A stretch of DNA of 64,000 bases from Candidatus Uabimicrobium amorphum (GTDB lineage: Bacteria; Planctomycetota; Uabimicrobiia; Uabimicrobiales; Uabimicrobiaceae), in assembly GCF_009002475.1 (NCBI RefSeq), contig NZ_AP019860.1, positions 5,966,501-6,030,500 of the forward strand, read 5' to 3'. The translations under genes were made by a program, and so were the position numbers. Shown one piece after another: positions 27,044-33,246 of this stretch (positions are counted from its first letter, which is position 1; each line of letters starts with the position of its first letter). Below the pieces are notes generated by a model. That model worked only from the letters and a program-made list of their open reading frames with translations. It did no database searches and was not told the origin of the DNA.

Positions 27044-28282
27044 CTAATTGTCTTTCCAAAAATTCAAAGGATTTTTTTTCTTTGGCTTTTGAATGACAAT
27101 TGTTGAAAGTTCCATTGCCATTGAACGTAACAATGTTACCTTTCTCTTTGGAAAGTATCTTTTACCATCTATCATGGTTGGGATCAATTTTTTTTGTTCA
27201 ATCATGGATTCTAAACCATCTCGGTCTGTTTGCAGCTCTAGCATTACCTCATTTTCGTTGTAATAATCTTTTGTACTTTCTTTTTCCGGGGTTTCTTTTT
27301 TGGTGCTGCCAAAAATCAAAGGTTGCTTCACCGGTTTTTCAATAACTACCGTCGAAGATTCCATCGCAACAGAGCGCAACAATGATACTTTTTTCTTTGA
27401 AAAATATTTTTTGTCTTCAATGAGTGTTGGAGTGAGTTTTTTCTCCTCTATCATTTCTTCGAGACCACTAATATCGACTTGTAATTCTTTCATTACCTCG
27501 TCTTCGCTAAAGTAAAGATGTTTATTTTCCGCAGTATCTTGATGTTTTTGTGGTGTGGAAATGGTTACTTGAGGTTTTTCGTCTTCTCGTGAAGGTGAAA
27601 TGTCCAAAGGAGCGTTACTAAATGTGTCTTTACTTTCTTCCAATGTGTTTGCGTCAACTTTTGTAAAATTTGGTTTTTCTTCAGTGATCGCATCGCCTGT
27701 TGCCGTTTCTTGAGTACTTTCAGAAGTTGTGATTTGTTGCTCGCTCTCAGGAACTGTTGTCTGTTCACTCTCAGGCGTTGTGGTTTGTTGCTCGCTCTCA
27801 GGAACTGTTGTCTGTTCACTCTCAGGCGTTGTGGTTTGTTGCTCACTCTCAGGTGTTGTGGTTTGTTGCTCACTCTCAGGTGTTGTGGTTTGTTGCTCAT
27901 TCTCAAGCGTTGTGGCATCTTCCGTTTCGGAGGTTGCGGTTTCTTGCCCACTTTCTGAACCAGCAACTGTGGACTCCGATGTTTGTTGTTGACTTGGCGC
28001 TTGTTCTTGCACTTCAGAAATTTTAGCTACCGTGTCACTGGTGGCTGTAGGGAAAGTTGGCTGCATTCCCATTGCAACCAAAGCTTTCTGTAATGAACAA
28101 AATGCTTCCAGCAAGTTTTGACTGTCCTCCAGAGCTTTTTGTGTAGAAGGTATAAGTTCTATCATTTTTTGGGTGATATCTTGTAGATTGCTATTAAATT
28201 CGCTATCGGATATTTTTTGAGAAATATTAGGAAGCATTTCTTGAAATTTGTTTAAATAATCAGAAAATTCGCTTAGAGACAT
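27044..28282 (-). CDS. Acidic repeat protein with two C-terminal MerR/HTH-like repeats
   Basis: 412 residues. N-terminal helical region (1-85), then a Thr/Glu/Ser/Gln low-complexity spacer (about 90-190) built on TTTPESEQQ and TTVPESEQ units, then two copies of a 60-residue module (about 259-320 and 340-402). Each copy reads YF/YY-x-E-x-EVMxELQ, a two-helix core, LxPTxIxxKxYFxKxKVxLLRSxAME and a basic tail. The EVMxELQ...RYFPKRKV layout resembles the recognition unit of MerR/excisionase-like winged helices, so nucleic-acid binding is possible but unproven. No signal peptide. Heads the minus-strand transcription unit leading to the sulfurtransferase, 57 bp away. Function unknown. Confidence 0.8.
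   Translation of the reverse strand: MSLSEFSDYLNKFQEMLPNISQKISDSEFNSNLQDITQKMIELIPSTQKALEDSQNLLEAFCSLQKALVAMGMQPTFPTATSDTVAKISEVQEQAPSQQQTSESTVAGSESGQETATSETEDATTLENEQQTTTPESEQQTTTPESEQQTTTPESEQTTVPESEQQTTTPESEQTTVPESEQQITTSESTQETATGDAITEEKPNFTKVDANTLEESKDTFSNAPLDISPSREDEKPQVTISTPQKHQDTAENKHLYFSEDEVMKELQVDISGLEEMIEEKKLTPTLIEDKKYFSKKKVSLLRSVAMESSTVVIEKPVKQPLIFGSTKKETPEKESTKDYYNENEVMLELQTDRDGLESMIEQKKLIPTMIDGKRYFPKRKVTLLRSMAMELSTIVIQKPKKKNPLNFWKDN
27716..27903 (-). repeat. In-frame 24/27-bp tandem repeats within coding sequence
   Basis: About seven near-identical units (plus-strand form gttgtggtttgttgctcact and ctcaggaactgttgtctgtt) encode TTTPESEQQ and TTVPESEQ. Some units alternate as a 51-bp pair, evidence of duplication of a compound unit. 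All unit lengths are multiples of three, so copy-number change keeps the frame. Confidence 0.9.
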
Positions 28283-28434
28283 AGTAAAGTTACCTTTCTA
28301 TGAAGGATTACAATCCAGGACAGTTACATTCTTATAAAATAGCAAAATTTACCAATTCTGTAAAGAAACGAACAAAACCTTTGGCAAACTGTAATATTTT
28401 TTGTGCGCATTTGTACTACAAATGCAAAAAGATT

Positions 28435-28463
28435 TGACAGCCAAAGAGAAAAGCAATAAGATA
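28435..28463 (+). promoter_or_regulatory. Candidate sigma-70-type promoter for xseB
   Basis: TTGACA at 28435-28440, a 17-base spacer, then TAAGAT at 28458-28463: perfect -35, four of six at -10. It lies in the 322-bp divergent gap 28283-28604, which otherwise holds no ORF or repeat, and would give a leader of roughly 135 bases before xseB. Sequence match only. Confidence 0.45.
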
Positions 28464-28565
28464 AACAAATTCTACCTGTATTTGATATTGCAAGTTCTAT
28501 AAAACTAATACAAAATACGAGTTTCAGAAAAAATCTGAATGTACCGTCTCACTTGCAATAATTAC

Positions 28566-28607
28566 AAGGAGATATCTGGTTATTTAATCCAGATACCTAA
28601 TCATATG
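28566..28607 (+). promoter_or_regulatory. Shine-Dalgarno separated from xseB start by a small hairpin
   Basis: AAGGAG at 28566-28571 is 33 bases before ATG 28605. Between them tatctgg (28573-28579) and ccagata (28589-28595) form a perfect 7-bp stem; folding it would bring the ribosome site within normal reach of the ATG. An open frame from ATG 28539 crosses the region, so a longer product cannot be excluded. Confidence 0.4.
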
Positions 28608-28841
28608 ACAAATGAAAAAGAAACTTTTGAAACTTCCATCAAGCGTTTAGAACAAATAGTTAGCGAGCTGGAAAGAGGAGATCTTCCATTAGAAGAATCC
28701 CTTGCAAAATACGAAGAGGGTATAGAACGTTTGCGAAGGTGTCACTCTATGCTGGAAGACACAAAGAAAAAAATTGTGATGTTGACTAAAAATCCTGATG
28801 GATCTCTAAAAGAGACTGATTTTGAAGGTAAAAGACATTAA
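28605..28841 (+). CDS. xseB: Exodeoxyribonuclease VII small subunit
   Basis: 78 residues from ATG 28605. Small subunits bind in several copies to XseA to make the nuclease that trims single-stranded DNA in repair. The family helix pair is clear: FETSIKRLEQIVSELERGDL, PLEESLAKYEEGIERLRRC, then a basic tail. An in-frame ATG at 28539 would add 22 residues unlike the family. xseB next to ispA is a common arrangement; here a 415-bp tract of repeats separates them, and xseA is not in the window. Confidence 0.93.
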   Translation: MTNEKETFETSIKRLEQIVSELERGDLPLEESLAKYEEGIERLRRCHSMLEDTKKKIVMLTKNPDGSLKETDFEGKRH

Positions 28842-28880
28842 TTACTTTCTTGTTCTCTGGAATTAAAAACTACCTTGGAT

Positions 28881-28940
28881 ATTGCCCTAAATCATTGATT
28901 TAGTAAAAACTAGATCGCCAAATCAATGATTTAGGGCAAT
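28881..28940. repeat. Perfect 21-bp inverted repeat (hairpin element)
   Basis: Arms 28881-28901 and 28920-28940 are exact reverse complements around an 18-base loop; each arm starts or ends with attgccctaaat and is itself almost palindromic (aaatca t tgattt). It lies within the 415-bp gap 28842-29256. Just upstream, ttctctggaa (28853-28862) matches, in reverse, the outer end of the 145-bp repeat at 18748, suggesting the hairpin was inserted inside that repeat. Confidence 0.85.
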
Positions 28941-28984
28941 GGTTCTATTTCTTACAGTTCTTGGAGAATACCACAAATTTTTTT

Positions 28985-29128
28985 GGAACTGTGTAACAAA
29001 ATGGTTTTGTAATTTTGACCGTAAGCCATAACACTCCAACATATTACACGACCAAATTGTACACTTGCAACTACAAATTGCAGAGTTTTGATTTAAATAA
29101 AACAACAGCTCGCTGTTGCCCACGGTCA
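28985..29128 (-). repeat. Dispersed ~145-bp repeat, reverse-strand copy
   Basis: Reverse complement runs from tgaccgtgggcaac to acagttcc and matches 18598-18742 along its length (shared blocks gagctgttgttttat, gtacaattt, cttacggtcaaaatt, caaaaccattttgtt). No ORF is conserved. Confidence 0.75.
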
Positions 29129-29183
29129 CCCCTTGCTTAAATCCAGAAGATTCAAATTATCCAAACTGGTCGTCCTAAACCTT

Positions 29184-29250
29184 AGAAAGGAGACTCGAGG
29201 TTAAGCTTCGCAACCGCAGCTGCTCCCTCAACTAAAGGGAAATCCTCGCA
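29184..29250 (+). mobile_element. Decayed right end of an IscB-type insertion element
   Basis: agaaaggagactcgaggtta (29183-29202) resembles the 3' coding end of the iscB element at about 55980 (agaaaggagatgcgagattg), and ctccctcaactaaaggg then aatcctcgc resembles that element's terminal hairpin ctccccaactt...ggggtatcctcgc at 56050-56082. Only the end remains; no iscB or HEARO sequence is upstream. The remnant finishes 6 bases before the ispA start codon. Confidence 0.6.
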
Positions 29251-29256
29251 TAGAAT

Positions 29257-30132
29257 ATGGAATATCCACAGCTAATAACAAAGACAAGAACAGAGCTAGA
29301 AGAGTTTTTGTCAAATGCAATTCCACAACAACAGACAAACACCGAATTACTTCTTGATGCCATGCGCTATAGTGTTCTTGGTGGTGGAAAACGCCTGCGC
29401 GGTATTATTACGATAGCTATTTGTCGTTTACTTGGTGGAGAGGATGCCAACTGTTTTCCCACCGCGAGTGCGATTGAAATAATTCACGCATACTCACTAG
29501 TTCACGATGATTTACCGGCAATGGATAACGACGATTATCGCCGCGGAAAATTGTCCACGCATAAAAAATATGGTGAAGACATGGGAATATTAGCCGGTGA
29601 TGCTCTTTTGACATATGCATTTTGGATAATTGCTTCTAAAACAAAGGACAAATCAATTGTACCGCAGCTTGTCGAAGATGTGTCTTTTTTTTCTGGTCTT
29701 GGTGGAATGGTCGCAGGGCAAGTAAATGATATTAAGAACGAGAACAAAGAAATCTCCTTTGAGTTACTTAATTATATTCACCGTCATAAAACAGGTGCGC
29801 TAATTTCTCTGGCCGCGAAATGCGGTGCCACTTGTGCAAAAGCGAGTGAATCACGGGTGAAATCTCTCGAATCATTTGGGGCGAAAATTGGTTTGGCTTT
29901 TCAAATAATGGATGACATTTTAGATGTTACCAGTACATCGGAGAAAATGGGTAAGAAAGTTGGTAAAGATAGCGACAAAGGCAAAAATACCTATCCTAAA
30001 TTTTTAGGAGTAGAAGAATCGCGCAAGCATGCTGAAAAGCTTATTTCTGAAGCGAAAGAACTCATTTTAGATATACCTAATGCCGGTTTTTTAGAATATT
30101 TAGCGGATTATGTTGTGAATCGAGAAAACTAA
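29257..30132 (+). CDS. ispA: Polyprenyl (farnesyl/geranyl) diphosphate synthase
   Basis: 291 residues; condenses isopentenyl diphosphate with allylic diphosphates for isoprenoids. First Asp-rich motif DDLPAMDNDDYRRG and second DDILDVTST bind Mg-diphosphate; GGKRLRGII is the IPP-binding region, followed by the GDALLTYAF segment. The DDxxxxD spacing is that of bacterial short-chain farnesyl diphosphate synthases, so product C15 is likely though not certain. There is no clear ribosome site before ATG 29257 because an IS-end remnant abuts it; translation may depend on that junction. nadK follows after one base. Confidence 0.94.
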   Translation: MEYPQLITKTRTELEEFLSNAIPQQQTNTELLLDAMRYSVLGGGKRLRGIITIAICRLLGGEDANCFPTASAIEIIHAYSLVHDDLPAMDNDDYRRGKLSTHKKYGEDMGILAGDALLTYAFWIIASKTKDKSIVPQLVEDVSFFSGLGGMVAGQVNDIKNENKEISFELLNYIHRHKTGALISLAAKCGATCAKASESRVKSLESFGAKIGLAFQIMDDILDVTSTSEKMGKKVGKDSDKGKNTYPKFLGVEESRKHAEKLISEAKELILDIPNAGFLEYLADYVVNREN

Positions 30133-30133
30133 A

Positions 30134-30982
30134 ATGGAAAAATTTGCCCTTGTTGCAGATTTTAGTAAATCAGAGGTGAGAAAAGCAGTTAAAGCTTTCC
30201 AAGCTTCCGTAAAACCCATCGAGTTAGTCGATTGTTTTGAAAAGCCAGAGCAACTAGATAGCTCTATTATCTCTCAAAAAAAAATACAAGGTATCATCGT
30301 TTTTGGAGGAGATGGATTTATTTTATCGACAGCTCGCCAACTTGATGCTCCCATCCCTGTAGTAGGAGTTAATTTTGGGAAAGTTGGTTTTCTAACAGAA
30401 GTTTCCATCAGTGAGTTACCGCAGTGTATGTCGAAAATAGTGAGCGGAGAATTCACGGTTCAAAAACGGATTATGCTACATTTTGAAATTATTCGCGATG
30501 GAGAGGTTGTCAACGAAACAGTGGCTTTGAATGATGGGGTGATAAAAAACGTAGCGTCGCGTCTGATTTGTTGTCAGATAAAGGTGAACGATGAAGAAAT
30601 GTGTACTTATGGTGGTGATGGGGTGATCATTTCGACTCCTGTAGGCTCCACAGCTTATTCAATGTCAGCTGGGGGACCAGTACTAACACCCGGTATGTCA
30701 GCGATGATTATAACCCCTATTTGTCCTCATACACTGACCATGCGACCTGTTATTATTCCATCGGACAACACCATAGAAGTTTGTTTTTATCCACCATATC
30801 CGGGAGGATGTATTTTCACCGCAGATGGTCAAATATATTTTGATCTAAACGAAAATGATATTATTAGAGTAAAACAAGCAGAGAGGTCTTTTCATATCCT
30901 AAAGACAGGTAATAGAAATTTCTTTGATATTCTAAAAGAGAAATTTTCTTGGGGCGGAAAAAAGTACCTTATGCAACCATAG
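30134..30982 (+). CDS. nadK: NAD kinase
   Basis: 282 residues; phosphorylates NAD to NADP. The family GGDG motif is present in VFGGDGFILSTARQL near residue 58, with NFGKVGFLTEV, ALNDGVIK, and the second Gly-rich block GGDGVIISTPVGSTAYSMSAGGP (167 onward). ITPICPHTLTMRPVIIP is typical of the C-terminal beta domain. The gene starts one base after the ispA stop, so the two are translationally linked. No fusion or missing residue seen. Confidence 0.95.
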   Translation: MEKFALVADFSKSEVRKAVKAFQASVKPIELVDCFEKPEQLDSSIISQKKIQGIIVFGGDGFILSTARQLDAPIPVVGVNFGKVGFLTEVSISELPQCMSKIVSGEFTVQKRIMLHFEIIRDGEVVNETVALNDGVIKNVASRLICCQIKVNDEEMCTYGGDGVIISTPVGSTAYSMSAGGPVLTPGMSAMIITPICPHTLTMRPVIIPSDNTIEVCFYPPYPGGCIFTADGQIYFDLNENDIIRVKQAERSFHILKTGNRNFFDILKEKFSWGGKKYLMQP

Positions 30983-30990
30983 AGTATTTG

Positions 30991-31009
30991 GTATTGTTGT
31001 AAACAATAC
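30991..31009. promoter_or_regulatory. Small hairpin between nadK and the phosphoesterase gene
   Basis: gtattgtt / aacaatac form a perfect 8-bp stem with a 3-base loop in the 56-bp gap. It could be a weak terminator/attenuator or an operator; there is no T-run directly after it. Confidence 0.4.
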
Positions 31010-31038
31010 AACTGTAAAATAAAAAAGAAAGGCAATAT

Positions 31039-31773
31039 ATGAAGTTAGGTCTTGTTGCTGACATTCATGCAAATTACGAAGCTTTGTCCACAGTGCTAGA
31101 ACACTTCCAAAAAGAAAACGTCGATCAAGTTTACTGTTTGGGGGACATTGTAGGGTACAATGCAAATCCTGCTGAATGCATAGAACTTTTACTTGAACAC
31201 AATGCTTTGTGTATTAGCGGTAACCACGATCGATTTGTTTCTGGAGAAATTGACGCTGTTATTCGCAAAGAAACGCGACATGTGATCGAATACACAAGAA
31301 ACATTCTCACCACAGAACAAATGGATTTTGTCTCGTCATTACCCGAAGAAAGATCTTTGCAAGATGTCATTTTATTTGTCCATGGTTCTCCAAGACACAA
31401 AGACGAATACATTAACTCTCTGCAAGTTGCAAAAAATAATCTTCAACTCTTAAAAACGGAACATCCAGGTGTGGGGATATGCTTTTATGGACACACACAC
31501 TTACCTTATGTAATCTCTTCGAAATATATAGAAACAGATATTCACAAGAGTACAACTTTTGAATTAGATCGCAATTTAACATATCTGATAAATCCTGGAA
31601 GCGTAGGACAGCCAAGAGACCAGTGTCCTCTTTCTTCGTGTGCAATCCTTGACACCGATGAATATAAAATTCATTACTATCGTTTAGAGTACGATATCGC
31701 CACAACACAACAAAAGATAAGAGACATTGGTTTCGACCATAAAATTGCCGACAGGTTAGCAAAGGGAAGATAA
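31039..31773 (+). CDS. Calcineurin-like metallophosphoesterase
   Basis: 244 residues with the full set of dinuclear-metal motifs in order: DIHANYEAL (DxH), GDIVGYNANP (GDxxG), GNHDRF (GNHD), FVHGSPR and YGHTHLP (GHxH). The layout with GYNANPAECIELL is that of the YfcE/MPP-like group of bacterial phosphodiesterases with unknown physiological substrate. AAAGGCA precedes ATG 31039. Its stop codon overlaps the start of the next gene by one base (TAATG), so the two are coupled. Confidence 0.92.
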   Translation: MKLGLVADIHANYEALSTVLEHFQKENVDQVYCLGDIVGYNANPAECIELLLEHNALCISGNHDRFVSGEIDAVIRKETRHVIEYTRNILTTEQMDFVSSLPEERSLQDVILFVHGSPRHKDEYINSLQVAKNNLQLLKTEHPGVGICFYGHTHLPYVISSKYIETDIHKSTTFELDRNLTYLINPGSVGQPRDQCPLSSCAILDTDEYKIHYYRLEYDIATTQQKIRDIGFDHKIADRLAKGR

Positions 31774-32336
31774 TGAACAAACGACGCCGTATAGTTGCCA
31801 TTTGCGGACGTAGCGGCAGCGGAAAATCTTTTTTAGTAAAGCGATTTACCAATTATGTCAAAGTTGGTACCGACGATTTTTATATTGGCAAATCAAAAAT
31901 GGAGCCAGATGAAAACGGAGTGTATAACTTTGATAATCCGAATACGGTAGATTTGGAAGCGTGTGCTAAAGCTGTGATTGATCTCGCCGAATCTCCTACG
32001 GGTGCTAAGATCACCATTCCAAAATACGACATGAAAATTTCGGAGCCTTCGGGAACAAGAACACTGATAGCTCCCAGTGAAGATGGGATTATAGTGGTGG
32101 AGGGAATATTTTCTTTTCATCCGCCACTTTTAGATCTAGCATCACTACGTATTTTTATGGATCCACCTCCTGAAGTTATTCTCGCACGAAGATATCGCCG
32201 TGATATCGAAGAAAGAGGACGAACTCCTAAAAGTATATTAAAACAGTATCCAAGCGTGATAGAAGGCTATGAAACTTACATTCGTCCTATGCGCAAATTT
32301 GCTGATTTAGTTATTGATTTTGGTTGTTTGATTTAA
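31773..32336 (+). CDS. Uridine-kinase-like P-loop NTPase
   Basis: 187 residues. Walker A GRSGSGKSFLVKRF near the N-terminus, DDFYIGK shortly after, IVVEGIFSFHPP and a lid-type RRYRRDIEERGRTP sequence make this a member of the uridine kinase/phosphoribulokinase superfamily. DDFY is the base/sugar-binding element of uridine kinases, so a nucleoside or small sugar is the probable substrate; assignment to uridine is tentative. Overlaps the phosphoesterase stop by one base, 15 bases before the TIR-domain gene. Confidence 0.85.
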   Translation: MNKRRRIVAICGRSGSGKSFLVKRFTNYVKVGTDDFYIGKSKMEPDENGVYNFDNPNTVDLEACAKAVIDLAESPTGAKITIPKYDMKISEPSGTRTLIAPSEDGIIVVEGIFSFHPPLLDLASLRIFMDPPPEVILARRYRRDIEERGRTPKSILKQYPSVIEGYETYIRPMRKFADLVIDFGCLI

Positions 32337-32351
32337 AGGATAGGAAAAAAG

Positions 32352-33086
32352 ATGGGGATACTCGTTTTTATCAGTTATGCCACACCAGATTCACAAACGT
32401 TTCAAATTTCTCAAGTTGCAAAGTCATTGAAAGAGCGCGAGCAAATTGCGGATGTTCTTTATTGGGAAGAGCATATGGATGACGATATCATGAAGTACAT
32501 GAATGACAATATAGCCAAGTGTCATGTTATACTGGTGTTCTGTACACAAAACTCTATGAAGTCTGAATCTGTTGAACTTGAGTGGATGACGGGGCTAAAA
32601 CTTAAAAAGAGACTAATACCGGTTTTCTTAAAACCAGATGATATTCCTCCGCTTCTGACGACAAAATTAGGGATTGAATTTAACGACAACGACTTTGAAG
32701 CGAATATTGATATGATGCATAAGCTTGTTGTCAAAAAACATGAAGGTGTTGAGATCAACATCATCGACTCGCAAGGGAATGTTACGATCGACAAATTTTC
32801 ATTAGATATGGATGTGGAAGATTTGGCAAATAAAGTCGCCGATGCCATGTTCGAAGATCGTAAGGAAATTGTTCTGGGAAAATACCAGTACTGGGTAAAA
32901 AAATATAAATCAACTGGCGTACACTTTGTCGACATTAAACCATATCGTTTTTTAGAGCAAAATCCCAACAAACCCTCTGAGTACGGAAAAATGGCAAAGC
33001 AAGGACACAAAGTTATGTGGGTGATGAAAAACGGTAGTTATTTTGCACGTTGGGTGGACGGACAATTTAATTATATCGGTAGCTAA
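32352..33086 (+). CDS. TIR-domain protein with a novel C-terminal domain
   Basis: 244 residues. Residues 1-125 match a bacterial TIR/TIR-like fold: strand ILVFISYATPDS, helix, DVLYWEEHMDDDI (BB-loop region), CHVILVFCTQNSMKSES, ELEWMTGLKLKKRLIPVFL. The ELEW glutamates lie where TIR NADases carry the catalytic Glu. Residues 130-244 form a second domain starting EINIIDSQGNVTID and containing many aromatic residues (YQYWVKKYK, MWVMKNGSYFARWVDGQF). I do not recognise it. There is no neighbouring STING, Thoeris or SIR2 gene, so a defence role is not supported by context. AAAGGA lies before ATG 32352. Confidence 0.82.
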   Translation: MGILVFISYATPDSQTFQISQVAKSLKEREQIADVLYWEEHMDDDIMKYMNDNIAKCHVILVFCTQNSMKSESVELEWMTGLKLKKRLIPVFLKPDDIPPLLTTKLGIEFNDNDFEANIDMMHKLVVKKHEGVEINIIDSQGNVTIDKFSLDMDVEDLANKVADAMFEDRKEIVLGKYQYWVKKYKSTGVHFVDIKPYRFLEQNPNKPSEYGKMAKQGHKVMWVMKNGSYFARWVDGQFNYIGS

Positions 33087-33090
33087 TACC

Positions 33091-33162
33091 GATCCCGTTC
33101 CTGATCCTGATCCCGTTCCCGATTTAAACAACGGGAGCGGGATTAGGATCAGGAACGGGATC
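33091..33162. repeat. 31-bp imperfect inverted repeat of GATCCCGTTCC units
   Basis: Arms 33091-33121 and 33132-33162 pair with 29 of 31 positions matching, around a 10-base A/T-rich loop. Each arm is internally repetitive (gatcccgttcctgatcctg). It follows the TIR gene stop by 4 bases and precedes a normal terminator, so it is more than is needed for termination. Confidence 0.85.
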
Positions 33163-33193
33163 GAAGTTAAAAATTAATATATAAACAAAAAAA

Positions 33194-33214
33194 GGTCGCG
33201 TGTTACACGCGACC
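33194..33214 (+). terminator. Rho-independent terminator after the TIR gene
   Basis: ggtcgcgtg / cacgcgacc, perfect 9-bp GC-rich stem with a tta loop, preceded by A-run and followed by atctttattta. Confidence 0.85.
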
Positions 33215-33246
33215 ATCTTTATTTAGGTAAACAGGAGAATAACAGA

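Noticed and set aside
27716..27903. CRISPR-like regular repeats
   Set aside because: No unique spacers: the units are contiguous, in frame and inside a coding sequence.
27565..27992. Open frames on both strands across the tandem repeat, including Leu/Cys/Val-rich plus-strand proteins
   Set aside because: They are shadows of the 24/27-bp repeat, which keeps every frame open; the minus-strand frame with the flanking domains is the real gene.
32352..33086. Complete TIR-based antiphage system (Thoeris/CBASS)
   Set aside because: No partner gene such as ThsA, a cyclase or SIR2 lies nearby; neighbours are metabolic genes and EttA.
33091..33162. CRISPR or phage attachment site
   Set aside because: Only an inverted repeat with internal direct repetition; no spacers and no integrase nearby.
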